Positions 1 to 11,579 of a stretch of DNA of 64,000 nt are shown here, piece after piece. A program made the translations under genes and the position numbers. Origin of the DNA: Dryococelus australis (taxonomy: Eukaryota; Arthropoda; Insecta; Phasmatodea; Phasmatidae); the NCBI GenBank assembly GCA_029891345.1, contig CM057009.1, positions 92,055,416 through 92,119,415 of the forward strand. The letters run 5' to 3'. The notes below the pieces were generated by a model that saw only the letters and a program-made list of their open reading frames with translations, made no database searches and had not been told where the DNA came from. Positions within the stretch are counted from its first letter, which is position 1. Every line of letters begins with the position of its first letter.

Positions 1-520
1 AGGTGATAAATTTCGGAACAAATAAATTGAGCCGCATTTGACGAAATGTTCGCGTGAAAGCATGCGTTACTTCAGAAATATGGAAATACGAGAATCAATC
101 AGTGTAGTAATTGTAGCAGAAGAAAAAATAAGTCAAATATAGTAAACAAACAGTAAGTATTGCGGAAAGTTAAATGCAGATTTCTCAAAACGTTAATAAA
201 TAATGGTCGCAAGTTGTCCAGCCACTTAACCTACAAATTTCAATAAGTGGATGTTATACTTGGACATTTTTGTCTGATTTTGAAGTAAATTTTTTATTAT
301 GGTGAAAATTTAACGAATTTGTCTTGCATATTGAACATAGCTGTAATGCTTCTTTGTGAAATAGTACAATGTGCTAGATTAAGAAAAACATTTAAGATAT
401 TCGATTAAAATTTATATCGTAATATACACTCATGAAAACTTATATTACGCACACATGCCATGTTGATAAAATGATGCTATGTTCACTCGCGCAAATGGAA
501 TAGTCGTTTTGTCCAACAGT
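1..520. other. AT-rich sequence without recognised features
   Basis: No long open frame, RNA gene or clear repeat boundary was seen here. Confidence 0.5.
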
Positions 521-522
521 GA

Positions 523-738
523 ATAGGTCGAGGTGGCCCGATTGCTTGGCCTGCACGTTCACCTGACTTGACTCAGCTAGACTACTTCCTATGGGGCCAC
601 ATGAAGGGCGTTATTTACGAGATCCCTATGGAATCAGAGGAGGACCTGTTGGCTCGGACTATGACTGCAGCGGATCTTGGATTTCCATGTATTGGTGATC
701 GTGTGTACCAGAACATCGTAGGTACCGTTTTTGTGTAG
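523..738 (+). pseudogene. Tc1/mariner-like transposase, C-terminal fragment
   Basis: The plus-strand reading carries the hallmark end of the insect IS630/Tc1/mariner-type DDE transposases: RGGP, then a WPARSPDLT block, then LDYFLWG, then a segment resembling EEDLLAR. In this superfamily, WPxRSPDLxPxDFFLWG lies at the third catalytic acidic residue, and the Asp of LDYF is present. About 70 codons are open before a TAG at 736-738, but a stop codon lies just upstream of the conserved part and no N-terminal half is joined to it. Sequence at 739-860 looks like a more N-terminal part of the same kind of protein on the opposite strand, so the copy is rearranged. It is dead as a gene. Family assignment is by motif recognition only. 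Confidence 0.75.
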
Positions 739-960
739 ACGTCACTGGTCGTTATATCGAGCTCTTCTTGTAAGTAGACCCAGAAGATAAGCAACGTGCA
801 GTGTGTTGAAGACGTGGCAGAGGTCAACACGTGATGTGATGGTGTTTTGTTTGTCGCGAGGAAACGGTACGTTTCCGCACATAAGTTCCTATGCAAAAAG
901 TAACCGTCTTGGTCCCCACTACAAGCCCTTACAATGTGTAATGGGAATTTTGGCACTTCC
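739..960 (-). pseudogene. Tc1/mariner-like transposase, inverted middle fragment
   Basis: Read on the minus strand, a stretch near 740-850 resembles the RVDFCTWFL-type linker between the helix-turn-helix and DDE domains that is clearer in the copy at 48.9-49.2 kb. The same segment is followed, as in that copy, by nucleotides related to AGGAACCAATGTCCGGAAAC. Frameshifts prevent continuous reading. It points away from the fragment at 523-738, so the original element was broken and partly inverted. Confidence 0.4.
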
Positions 961-1018
961 GGTATAAAAACACTTAGTTAATGTTGCAGCAGTTCATTAA
1001 GAGTGTTACACCAGGTAT

Positions 1019-1905
1019 GCAGGAAAACGTTCTTCTTTAGATGAGCTTTCGACGCACACTAAGAACATCGAATCTTTGCGCATCGGTCATGATAATGGTA
1101 TTCTAATGTTATCATTACCGGGTGACACAACACACAACCTCATGACTTCAAATGTCGCCTTCTTAAAACCTTTGAATACCCATTATACACATAAACTTAA
1201 ACAATGGGTTGGGGAAATTACAGGTTGTGTCACTAAATCAAAAATGGCTATGTTATTCAGTATTGCTTATTGAAGAGTTACTATACAGTGGGCCATGGCA
1301 GTAAGCGCTTTCAGAGCTATAGGAGTATGGCCTGTAAACAGCGATGTATTTGGAGAAACATAATTTTGTAGCTTCGTTCGTCTCTCCCTACTCCTGTTGA
1401 AAATTATCTGACATTCTTCCATCATGCGAGATATACCGACACAGATAATAATACAGAGTGCCAGCCAAGTACAAGTACAAACTAAGTGATTCTCACCCAG
1501 CGAGAAGATGGAGAAATAAGTGCTCCACCAAACCCCAAGCCCACTGTGACAGCGAAACAAATATCTCAACTATCAAAGGCAGCTGCCACTGCATTCTTCA
1601 GCAAGAGTACAACAGGGACACAGAGAGTGACTGTACTTACTTCGTCCCCTTACAAAGCGGCTCTCGAAGCATCACAAAGACCTACCAAAAATCGTACTGC
1701 TGAACCTAGCCGTGGACACCCCCGTCCTAAAAATTTAAGAAAATATATGTACAATGGAAGAATCTTGATATTGTGATACCTTTGAAACTGCAGGGGGAAA
1801 GACATGATTAAGTGTGCGTTGTGTGAAAAGTGTTTTCATGTTGATTTTATTGCCGTCATAAAGGAAAATAAAATATTTTTCTGCAACATTTGCCAATAGC
1901 ATATA
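1019..1905 (+). pseudogene. pogo/jerky-family (DDE_1) transposase remnant
   Basis: Three plus-strand blocks in order match the C-terminal half of pogo/Tigger/jerky-like DDE_1 transposases. The first (about 1037-1270) has D, then STHTKN, then HDNGILMLSLPG, then TTH and VAFLKPL, matching the family's LDGHxSHTKN...NGIxxLxLPPHxTHxLQPLDVxxxxPLK region with the second catalytic Asp. The second (about 1300-1362) reads AFRAIGVWPVNSDVF, the conserved AFRKTGIWPxNxDVF box. The third (about 1486-1700) ends GTQRVTVLTSSPYKAALEA, which I recall from insect copies. A CALCEKCFH...CNIC pattern near 1810-1895 may be a worn C-terminal zinc or PHD-like tail. Stops and frameshifts separate the blocks and the N-terminal DNA-binding half is absent. 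Confidence 0.8.
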
Positions 1906-2690
1906 TTTTTCAAATAATTTTGTCGCTCTCTTATTAACGCATGGTTCTAATTAAAATAAAATTTACACTACTGCTACAATTTGTTACCGATAATAAATAA
2001 TATGCATTTAAATTGAAATAGTGATAGTTGCAGAAACCTAAAGCTATGTTATAGCAGTTTATTTTGATTGCGCCTAATTTTTAAGTATAAAATACAAGTT
2101 TTCGTAGCGCATTCTTCATTGTGAAAAACTGTTCAGGATTTTAGGTACAAACCACCTGTTTGATATATGAAAAGGGAATGTGTCTTTTCTGGAAATTTAT
2201 TAATTGTATGCTACAGGTTTTATGTACATAAATGTCAATAATTTGAGAAAATTAGGTTGCGTAAATAAGCATTATTTATATATGAGTGGCAATAACTTAT
2301 TAAATGCATAGCATATATATTAAAAATTGATTCCTGTAATTTTACAGGCAATTCATTTTACGAATTCATTACTTTAAAAGTGGCGTTTAGAATTTAATCC
2401 ACACTATTTAATTTTTTATTTTTGTAAGGTTTTGTGGCGTGACAAACGTTGAAAAATATTTAATAATTAATAATATATGCATGTCTCGTTATTAAGAACT
2501 TTAGCGAATGTTTGTTTGATTTTTTTTTTAATTTCCAAACAACGTTTACAAGTAATCACAATCAATCAAATTTTACGTATGACCATAACGTGAAAATTTG
2601 CGTCATGTTTAAGAGAGTCGGGGAAGCGTAAGCTTTGATCTATTTTACTTTTATTGTTTGTTAACTACAATAAAGTTCGTGGTTGACCTC
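1906..2690. other. AT-rich intergenic stretch
   Basis: Only short AT-rich words and homopolymer runs are visible. I support no gene here. Confidence 0.5.
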
Positions 2691-2699
2691 ACATGGTTA

Positions 2700-2850
2700 T
2701 AGCCTACACACAGGCTGAAGACGACGTTACCAGTGATTGAACCGCTAGGTGCTCATATCCACGTGTCATTGCACCAGCTTGACTTCCTCGCCACGTGAGG
2801 GCGATTGCCTTAGCTACGCCAGCCAGAACTCTGGCTTGTGTACTCTACCG
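2700..2850 (-). repeat. possible tRNA-like SINE head
   Basis: On the minus strand an A-box-like TGGCGTAGCTAAGG is followed by a B-box-like GGTTCAATCAC. The boxes are about 80 bp apart, longer than usual for a pol III promoter, and no tail or target-site duplication was found. A short hairpin (AGCCAGA/TCTGGCT) lies at the 5' side. Tentative. Confidence 0.3.
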
Positions 2851-2859
2851 TACACTTTA

Positions 2860-3860
2860 CTAAGGAAACACAATTTTTGATAAGACTTCAATAATACTGT
2901 GTTTTTTGGTCACATTTTTGGCGCTTTTTTTGCAGGAAATGACAAACGAACTACAGACTATTTTTTCCAAAATAATTTTTTTATGAGACACTTAAATAAA
3001 TTTTATTTATTTTTCGTAACACATTTACAGCATATTTGCTTAACCACAATACTGTCCGATTTAAAACTGGATACCCTCTTTCACTCAAATCTGTGTGCAA
3101 ATTATGTTAATGAAATTGGTTATCTATTCAGTGGAACGTTATGTACTTCATAGAATAAAACACACACGTGTATTCTATGCTGAATAAAAAAGTAACAATT
3201 ATTTTCGAGAAGTATTTTATTTGCAGAAAAAAATTAACAGCATCTGAGTGGTTACATGATTCTGTGGCAATAATTTCAGAATTACATTTCATACGTGTTA
3301 TTTTTCAATACATACTTTACGTCTCAAAGTCGCTGAAAACAAGAAATGCTAAACTTTTTTGTTTGAAAATTTTTTTGAAACCCGTCTACGAAAACCGAAA
3401 GAGCGAGGAAACTTGCCTTGCGCCAGCCCTTGCCCATTTTTTCCTCTAATGCAGAAAGAATTTAAGAATTCAAAATAGCTTTTGTTTCTATAGCTTACCG
3501 GTCAAGTAAATGTATCCAGAACTTAAAATTTAAGAGAGCAGTGTTTTACAACTGCACCACCTCGCATCAATGGCCGGGGTTTGACTTTGTTTAGGACCAT
3601 CTTACGCATTATTAACAATCGCCGACATCTCAAACGTGCTTGTAAAAATGAATGCCGTGGAATGTGTCACTATTCCCTTGAAAATAATTTTTTGAATGGA
3701 CTTAATTTTTTTAGCCTCGCAGCTGCATTGTTTTTCGAAGTGTCGCACTCCCATCTAGCTATTGCACTACAAAATTACCAAGGAGCTGTTTCCTCTACCC
3801 CGCGCAATGTTCCGTGGCGATAGATTTTTTTCTAACTGCCCTATTACTAAGTGTTACGTG
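2860..3860. other. AT-rich stretch, no supported gene
   Basis: Small open frames at 2899-3153, 3168-3449 and 3581-3823 are Phe/Leu/Asn-rich translations of AT-rich DNA with no recognisable domain. I treat them as chance. Confidence 0.5.
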
Positions 3861-3867
3861 GAGGTCC

Positions 3868-4112
3868 TGTGGGTAGAGCGGGATCTTATTGCGTCTCAGG
3901 GCTAGACCCCCTACGCCTACAAGGAAAGGAAATCACGCAAGGAGACGTGCATCCTGGCAGAGGGGGGGATCGGGCAACCATGGTCGGCGATTGGAGCCAT
4001 GACTACCTACCTAAGTGTACCTATAGTTAAGACTATAACTAAGAAGATATTGGGAAAAAACCGCCAGAGACAACGTAAAAACCCAGTCGACAGGAAATAA
4101 TTCGAAATTCCC
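3868..4112 (+). repeat. unnamed dispersed repeat, copy 1 of 2
   Basis: This segment aligns with 29255-29512. Shared words in the same order are CCTACAAGG, TCACGCAAGGAG (TCATGCAAGAGG in copy 2), GACRTGCATC, GGCAGAG, CTACCTAAGTGTAC (CTCCCTAAGTGTAC in copy 2), CTATAACTA and AAAACCCAGTCGACAGG. It has no open frame. A pol III or terminal-repeat signature is not clear, so class is unknown. Confidence 0.65.
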
Positions 4113-4639
4113 TCTTCTTCTTCGCCTCCTTAACCTTTAAGTTGGTGGGTAACATGCATTAAACTGAAATGCTACGGGAGACAGAGGTTGAAACTCGTGC
4201 TTTATTAGTAGAGATGAAATACTACTAGTGAGATGGTGCTGCAGTTGGGATTCTTCAAGTGATGCTGCCCTTGCTGCCCTTAGCCAGGGTGACGCAAGCA
4301 TCACCCTGGTGAGGTAAGTGGTGCAATGGGACCATTCCCTCCGGTTTCCCAGTAAACCTGAAACTAAAATTAATGGAAGTGAGCTGTCGGTGAGTGTCAG
4401 CAGATCCAACACTCACTGGTTTTTACATTACCGGGAAGAGACGGAACGAGCCTGTGCAAAAGATAACATCTATTAATTAAATGAAGTAACCTAAATTGCT
4501 TATGTCCTCGGGAAAATATGTGTTTATGATTAATGGTGTGCTACCTCGCAGCTGCCAATCACTGTAGCCATTGGCTGTAACAGAGCATATCTACGGCCAT
4601 ATAAGTTAGTTTCGAGGCCTGGGTTAAGCCTACCTTACG
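4113..4639. other. intergenic stretch
   Basis: The minus-strand frame at 4137-4412 has no recognisable domain. Nothing else is supported. Confidence 0.45.
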
Positions 4640-4793
4640 CTTTTTATTCGATGTACAGATATGGAACTACTTTCCCTCCATCGTTACCAACTTCACTTGA
4701 CGCATGCCACTTAGTGCGCCCGTTAAAATATACGCAGGTAGAAGCAGTGACTTTTTCCTCACTTTATCGCGAAAAACCTTCAGCAGAGTTTCA
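4640..4793 (+). mobile_element. truncated MITE (AGGCTGTTCAC family), right end
   Basis: It matches the last third of the full-length copy at 10572-10989: TATGGAACTACTTT, CTCCATCGTTAC, GCGCCCGTTAAAATATA, GCAGGTAG, then CTCACTTTATCG and a worn end. The left two thirds are missing. Confidence 0.7.
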
Positions 4794-5090
4794 GCCACCA
4801 TTCACGAAATCGCTTTCGAACAAAAACACTTCGTGCCCTTTAAAGAAAAAAAGTATGCTCTAAGAGCTCAAATGGGAGTAAATTAATCGATAAGAGTTTC
4901 TATGTTCGGCGAGTCTATAAACCTTAATTTCCCCGCAATGTTAGGCTATTAAATATTTTACAGAAAACTTTATGTAGCAATGTCGCCCGGACAGAGACGC
5001 TCAAAATGCAAAAAAGATATCGTAAAATTTGTCTGAGATACGCCTAAATAATTCTAACATGTGAAACCCCATCCCATCACTCGGGTTATG

Positions 5091-5357
5091 GGGGGGGGGG
5101 GGACGCCGTGTTGATGTATGTAGTCACATTACACCCCTCCCACCAAGGCGAAAATGTTTCAAATCCCAGCGGAGTAGCTCCCGGGATTTCCGCACCTGGG
5201 AATAGTCCCGGACGATGCCGCTGGTCGACAGGTTTTCTCGGGGATCTCCCGTCCCCCTGCCCTTGCGTTCCGGCGCCGCTCCATACTCGAATCGCTTCTC
5301 CCTCATTGGCTTTCGAGACCTCGGTGTTAACTGCCGCCCAGATCTCTCCACTCCATA
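5091..5357 (+). mobile_element. tRNA-derived SINE copy
   Basis: It follows a run of about 13 G. Shared family words in order are CCTCCCACCAAGG, CGGGATTTCCGCA, GACGATGCCGCTGGTCGAC, GTTTTCTCGGGGATCTCCCG, CCCTTGCGTTCC, GCCGCTCCATA and ATCTCTCCACTCCA. The B-box is diverged (GTTTCAAATCCC). Other copies lie at 6.0, 9.1, 19.1, 28.2, 35.4 and 37.7 kb. No clean target-site duplication was seen for this copy. Confidence 0.8.
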
Positions 5358-5359
5358 GT

Positions 5360-6000
5360 TTTATGAAATAGCCCCCAGGCCAAAGCTGGGGCCACTTCTG
5401 TCTCCGCCTATGACTGTGCGGGCCAGCGGTTCTGATCCCGCTGTGACTGTATATAACGAACGTAACACACAATCGTTATGCAGTGTAAATAATTGCTGCT
5501 TTCTTAGCAAACCCTTCTTTAGAAACAAGTTGCCAAGATTATTTTTGTAACATCACGTGTAAACTAGGGCAAATTTTACAACATAATACTCTGGAATGTG
5601 TGAGACTAATGTTGAATTTTAACAACCATCACAGTATAGTTCGTACGCATAATACGTTTAATAAAAGAGTGTGTTGCAAATATAAGATATTTCACTTATA
5701 GAGGCACAAGAATAAAATTTTTTGACTTCTAGTTTTTCAAAGAACTATGTAATACGTACAGAAATTTTTTGCTGTGCATGTGTCCACAAAATTGAATAAT
5801 TTTTTTCGGGCCCATTTATTTTTGACATTTTATTTCACCGCTATGACAAATACAGTTATTTGTAATAAGAAATATCTTCATTATACGTACATTTCCAAGA
5901 TTATTACATGATTTTTTATTTTGTTGGCTTGCTCTTTATTAGTTTTCTTACAACGACACTTAAATTCACCTAGTGCGAAATAAAATAATTTTTGTGTGTG
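5360..6000. other. AT-rich stretch between two SINE copies
   Basis: No gene, RNA or repeat boundary recognised. Confidence 0.5.
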
Positions 6001-6012
6001 TTCCTATATCCA

Positions 6013-6255
6013 CGTAGCAGAGTGGATCGAAGAGGCGCAGCGGCTAGAGGGCTCGCCTCCCACCAAGATAAACCGCGGTTCGATTCCCGGATTTTCGCAA
6101 GGGGGAATCGCGCCGAACTGTGCCTCTGGGCGGTGGGTTTTCGCGTTTCCCCTGCCTTTGCATTCCAGTGCCGCTCCATATCCACCCCGCTTTATCCTCA
6201 TCGCATCTCAAAAGGCCTCGACGTTAGCCGCCGAAACCTCTCCACTCCACCCATT
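6013..6255 (+). mobile_element. tRNA-derived SINE copy with clear A and B boxes
   Basis: The best-preserved head in this orientation. A tRNA-like A-box region (GTAGCAGAGTGG and GCAGCGGCTAGAGG) is followed by GCTCGCCTCCCACCAAG and a strong B-box, GGTTCGATTCCCGG. The body then gives TTTTCGCA, GGGCGGTGGGTTTTCG, TGCATTCCAGTGCCGCTCC and CTCTCCACTCCAC. The small overlapping open frames at 5970-6409 are translations of this SINE and not genes. Confidence 0.85.
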
Positions 6256-6259
6256 GCAG

Positions 6260-8944
6260 AGAAAGAACTATTCAAAGTCCATTTACGGTCATTCAATTGC
6301 TTCAGGAATTGCTGTCAGTAAGTTTCTCGCCGGATTTGCGATTTTCAGTCACGCTTCACAGACTGGTAACGAAGTTACTGTAGAGGAACTAGTGGCCTTT
6401 CATTTCTGACAATTTCCATTTCCATTCATTGTCTGGTGTAGATGAAGCTGCAGTGTTCAGTTACAGCAATGATCTCGTCAACTAAAATGCACGGAATTAC
6501 TTTTAACCGTAAATTTGGTTGCAGTAATTCGTGCTATGTGATAAGTTACATTGAAGAAAATATTTCATTAAATTTTATTAGTCAAGAAATTTCACAGCAG
6601 CATATTTCGTAAAATATTCTTTTTTCGATTACTTTGATATATGTGTATGTAATGTAATGCACAGATGGGTTAAACAAATTTTCTTACAGCATAAAAATGT
6701 GTTATCAGTCCAAAAAGTTTAATAGCAAACGTAGGACGGTATTAAAAATAATTTTCAAGTAAAAAACCTACAATTTATATTTTAATAGGGTTGTACAAAT
6801 AGGCTATTGATGACCTTTGAATGTTTTATTCCAATGCATAAAAGAATAGTAACGAATTGTATTAAGCTGCGCCGTATATGTATAGTTTACATTAAGAGTA
6901 ATTAAGCGAGAAATATCATTAACAATTTTTATGTTATACGTGTAGTACAAATTTTTTGTACGGGAGCACATGAACCGTGATATTTCTAAAGATAGACAAC
7001 AATACTAACACTATTCGACTTTTTTTTATCTGTCATTGTTACATATACATATGTTCTTGCGCAATCGTAGATAGCCAATATCGAGAGACTTTATTGCTGA
7101 AGTGTCGTGAATGACTTAATCGCTAAGTCATTATACGAGGGCAAAAATGCTTGATCACTTCGCTCCTAGCGTTCCTGGCAATCTTAATAATATCTGGTTA
7201 TGTGCGAAACGATAGTTGCACACACTTCATGTTTACAAAAGCAGCAAAGCAGTTTGAATATTTCCTCCCGAAACGATCTCAAAATAACTCAAGTTTCTCC
7301 GAATGTGTAGTGGTTGCCATAATTATAAGCAATTGAAGTTATCATAGTTAGCGTGCTCTGGTTGAAGATCGGAATATTTATTTAGACTAAAACTGATATT
7401 TCTAATTTGTTTTCTTGTGCGAGGCACAGCTTATAATATTTTTTTTCACGTACGGTGACAACGTTAACTTAATAGAATTGGTAACAGCAGCTAACTTTAT
7501 CCAAAGAAAACAGTAGTAGCACAGCGAAAAGCGCTGGATAAAATCATTATAACTTCACAAACAAATCCTATGTCTACATAGTCTGTGTAAACAACTTCAC
7601 TTGCTTTATTTTTTGCGCAAAAACTTCGCACAATAGAAACCTGCCACATTCTGCAGCGATTTCTTCACCAAATGCACACATACTGACCCCAAAATATGAA
7701 ATTTAGTCAATATTCAGGAAATACTCTAAATATAATATCATTCTGTCAGCTGCAAGTCTATACTAGCTACAAATTTAATTCCTTTAATAGATCCGTTCTT
7801 CAGGTTTCACGAAGGAGAGGAATCACAATGTTGCACTTATAAAAATTTGACAGTGCAAATTTTTTTAATATCTGTAATTTGTAACAGAAAATCATCTGCC
7901 CAGAAACAGAGTGTATGTCTCGCGAGCGTTTCATATACTGAGAGTAAGTTTTAACTGTTTTAACCAAATACTTGTTTCTACACGAACAAATTACTTCTCA
8001 TGGAGAATATATTCAACCAAATATTTAGTTTCTATGATTCAGCCAACACCAAACCCCGTTAACTGTTATGACATTTTTTATGTAACGTTATAAACGATTA
8101 AAATGCATAGAGCAGATACTTCAAGACCGTGTTTGGCTTATCTACAAGGCATAAAGCAACAAAAGATAGAGTACTAGTATTGATAAGAGTAAGTCAACAG
8201 AGTAAAGATCAATTATGCAACTTTCCGGGCATTGAGCAATGTAATAAGAAACGCTTTCAAAAAGACCTTGTGTATTATTAAGATTTGTGTTATCACTATA
8301 GATTGCACTCTGTTGCAATTTATTTTGTTCCCCCCTTATTTTTGAATTTTTAATCGACGGCAATTTACGTTATTCATTGCTGTAAGTTGAAGGCTAGCGC
8401 ATAAGCTCTAATCACCCAGCACTTAGCAAGCCGTCTTTGGAGGTTCAGTGTACCGCCAAGTGGAAGGTAAAACTTCTCAGCACATCACAGTGTCGCTCAT
8501 CCATCCTCTTATTCTCGCAGTTCTACCACTCGACTTTATTGTTGATTGCTTTAACACCCAGTCAGACTAGTGCTTCTAAACCCAATCAGCTTGTTGGCTA
8601 CATAAACACACACACAGTAAAAATTGTTTGTACATTTTACAAAAGAATCCTTTGGAGACTAGTTGTCAAAATTTTTCTTGTGATTCTACAACTTACGTAT
8701 TGTATCTTTACAGCACTTTGTTTTGTGAAAAATAATAAATTGTTCCTGTACTTCTATTTTAATAACAAATTTGAAATCCACGGTACTTGCTTATGACAAT
8801 TCAGCATTAGTTTTACACATTTCACATTAATGTGTAGTAATATTTACTCCAATGGAGTGTTACAAAAATTATCTTGGCAACCAGTTTCCGAAGAATTATT
8901 TGTGTAACTACAGAAATTTGTTTACAGCGCAAAACAAGAACAGC

Positions 8945-8946
<2 letters not shown>
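6260..8946. other. long AT-rich stretch, no supported gene
   Basis: Open frames at 7151-7336, 7911-8093, 8142-8363 and 8437-8796 are rich in Phe, Leu, Ile and Tyr and show no recognisable domain. No repeat boundary was found. Confidence 0.5.

Positions 8947-8976
<30 letters not shown>
8947..8976 (+). repeat. poly(A) tract of about 30 bases
   Basis: An uninterrupted run of A. It could be the tail of an otherwise unrecognised retroposon, but no body could be assigned. Confidence 0.7.
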
Positions 8977-8978
<2 letters not shown>

Positions 8979-9134
8979 ATTGCAATCTTTCTGTGTATTT
9001 CTATAATTTATTTTAGGAATATAATTAAAAAAACATATTTTGTTTTGTAATAATGTCTTTCAACTTAAGTGTATTTGTAGATTTTGGTAACTGCGCACGC
9101 ATATTTGCATAGCTTAAAGTAATAGACACAAAAA

Positions 9135-9403
9135 TGTTGAGTTGTGGTGAGAGATTTGGGCGTATCTTAACAAACGAGGTCTTGAGAGCCGAAGTGGGTG
9201 ATATGAGGCGATGATGTAACAGCGCTGGAAAGCAAGGGCGTGGGAAGCAGGATATCCCCGAGAAAACCCGCCGACCAGCGGCATCGTCCGTCAAGATTCC
9301 CACTTGCGAAAATCAAGGAGTGGCCCATCATGGGATTGAACCAGGTTCACCTTGGTGGGAGGCGAGCAGTCCAACTGCTCAGCCATCCCCCCCCCCCCCC
9401 CCC
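9135..9403 (-). mobile_element. tRNA-derived SINE copy with target-site duplication
   Basis: Minus-strand order: a poly(G) start (seen as about 17 C at 9387-9403), A-box-like TGGCTGAGCAGTTGG, CCTCCCACCAAGG, B-box-like GGTTCAATCCC, GACGATGCCGCTGGTCGGC and the family tail. GACACAAAAA lies at 9125-9134 and again at 9404-9413, which I read as the target-site duplication. The minus-strand open frames across 9291-9764 are shadows of this copy. Confidence 0.85.
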
Positions 9404-10084
9404 GACACAAAAAATCGCGATAAGTATGAAACGTTCGATCCCAAATATAAACAACTGCACTGCATAGTGCACAATGTAAGTTCATGATCATGGGACGATC
9501 GCTCTCTTCGACTAGTTGCACTACCCTGAAACATTTTTCTCGATGAGCGTCTGTAAAAAGGCCGCATTTGGTTATGTTTTCTGGGCGAGACAGTTTCGTG
9601 TGTTTGTATGTGGCCTGTATGTGACCACTTGCATAAAGTAATGACGAAGAGACAGTGGGATATCTGGTGTGCCGTGAAGGGTCGAAAAAATAACGAACCA
9701 GATCTTCCGTAATTGTATGATGCTGATGCCACAAAGTTTGTGCGTATGATGTCATAGTGCTCATATAACAGGAAACTACAATTTCTTCAGTTGAAATTTG
9801 TGTGTACTAATTAAAAAGAGGTCATGAATGGCACATGTTTGGTACCTGGAAAATTTTTGGACATTCTCTCCCAACAAGCGGCCCTGAAGAAAATTTTTTC
9901 ACAAGTATAGGTAATTTTTTACTTTAAAAAAATACCTTTACAATTATTTTGCGCTTGTGTTAAGACTACTATTCCACAGCGTTATGAATAACAATGCTAA
10001 CTCAATCACATGTTAAACTATTGAGTATAGAGATTATAAAAAATTACCGTGGGTCTTACTAATTTTGTTATTCCAGTTTGGTCT

Positions 10085-10423
10085 TCAAAACCACCAACAA
10101 AGCAATGCACGCATTTGATAAGCACTTGGGTTTTCAATTACTTTGAACTCGCGGTCTTTGTAGACATGCTTCCCAGTCACGTATGTATTGTGCGGCACAA
10201 CTACCAGCATTTCGCGGATACAAGCACGAAAATCAGTAGTTACGTTATCCTGCGAAAGATACGCTATCTCCCGTAATTTCCACAAACGACCAAGCCTCCG
10301 CAAACGTTCAGCCGTAGCTCGAGTTATCAAAGCGCCTGCTTTGCGATAACGCGTCACGCCCAAAACCAGCTGGCACACCAGTTGGCGTCTTGACATCCGA
10401 TATCGCGAGAACCTTGGTGACAC
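10085..10423 (-). CDS. hypothetical ORF, 112 codons, function unknown
   Basis: This is one of the few open frames in the window that does not overlap a recognised repeat. The predicted peptide is Arg-rich in its first half and more mixed in its second (EMLVVVPHNTYVTGKHVY). I do not recognise a family, signal peptide or membrane segment. The DNA at 10270-10440 is GC-richer than its surroundings, which by itself lengthens open frames. No splice sites or promoter elements were convincing. It could be a transposon fragment. Confidence 0.2.
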   Translation of the reverse strand: MSPRFSRYRMSRRQLVCQLVLGVTRYRKAGALITRATAERLRRLGRLWKLREIAYLSQDNVTTDFRACIREMLVVVPHNTYVTGKHVYKDREFKVIENPSAYQMRALLCWWF

Positions 10424-10571
10424 ATCACGGCGTAACTGTACTGTGGCCTTCGTCAGGCTTACTGAAAAAAAATTTTTTTAAAAATAGCTCGTGAGCTAAA
10501 ACGCACGTTCGCCACTGTCGCGTTTTGCAACTGTCATATCGCATCTCGACATGTCACGTGCGTATCTTTAC

Positions 10572-10989
10572 AGGCTGTTCACGGTAAACTGAGCACTTTT
10601 GAATGCCCTGCTTAAGATCTACTTATATGCAAGTTGTGTAGTCTTTCACCTTATTTAAAATTAACACTGTCATGAGCCTCATCACTTTATTCACGCGTTG
10701 ATCAAGTGAGACATTAAAATTATTTCAAAAGTAAATATTTTACAAATCTGCTCATTTTTACATTCCGATGGATTAAAAAACAGAAAGCTAAATAAATAAT
10801 TTAAACCGTCACATATGGTAACCTAACACTTGTTATTCGACGTTAAGATATGGAACTACTTTACCTCCATTGTTACTAACTTTACTGGGCGCATGTCACA
10901 CAGAGCGTCCATTAAAGTAAATGCAGGTAGGAGCGGTGACTTTTTTCTAAGGTTGATTTCAAAAGCGCTCACTTTATCGTGAACAGCCT
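10572..10989 (+). mobile_element. full-length MITE, AGGCTGTTCAC family (long subfamily)
   Basis: Left end AGGCTGTTCACGGTAAACTG with GAGCACTTTTGAA, right end TTCAAAAGCGCTCAC with TTTATCGTGAACAGCCT. These are near-perfect inverted repeats of about 30 bp around a 418-bp element. The interior has no coding capacity. Internal landmarks shared with other copies include TGTATTC/TGTAGTC near the left end and ATATGGAACTACTTTACC near the right. Flanks are too worn for a sure duplication. Sister copies suggest insertion at TA. Confidence 0.88.
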
Positions 10990-10999
10990 TTAGCTGGAC

Positions 11000-11460
11000 T
11001 GTTAAAAAGGGATACTAATTGACACGCTGGGCGGACAAAGACGAAGCACATGGTGTAAGGCCACAATAAATTTGGCTTGAATATCATAACTTACGCAGCA
11101 TAACAAGCAAAATCATCCGTCAACAACCGGCGTTAACGTAAAATAATGAAAAAAAAACTTCGGTGATCAATTAAAATATAACAGACGAATGGGAAATACT
11201 TTTTGCTCGCAAAGGAATTTCTGCACCCATAAGATGGCTATCTTAATTACAGCAATTTTTATGACTTTTACATTTTCATTGGCCGGCGTCTACACTTTAG
11301 CATAAGATACTCAAGAGATGACCAATCTTAACGCAAGCTAAGCAAGTTACGCAAAGTAATTCACGCCAGATACAAGTTGTGGACGTTACAAGTTCAATCA
11401 TAGATACATATTTACTTTCTTATGTTATGCAAGTTATGTCAATTGTGGACGCATAATAGT
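11000..11460. other. AT-rich intergenic stretch
   Basis: No gene or repeat boundary recognised. Confidence 0.45.
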
Positions 11461-11462
11461 CT

Positions 11463-11577
11463 CTGGACAGTTGGGGTAGTTCTCCTTGAATCGCCAGTGC
11501 TTCATGCGGCATGTGGAACTGGACACTTCTGGGATTGTTATCCTTGAATCACCAGTGTTTCATGTGGCATGTGGTAC
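11463..11577 (+). repeat. tandem duplication, two units of about 57 bp
   Basis: Unit 1 (11463-11519) and unit 2 (11520-11577) share CCTTGAATC, CCAGTG, TTCATG and GGCATGTGG in identical order and spacing, with scattered substitutions. Confidence 0.75.
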
Positions 11578-11579
11578 TA

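Noticed and set aside
5970-6409. Four overlapping frames up to 137 codons
   Set aside because: They cover the SINE with A and B boxes and are shadows of it.
9291-9764. 157-codon minus-strand frame, the longest single frame among those examined
   Set aside because: It runs through the SINE head and its poly(G) run (GGGGG residues) and shows no domain.
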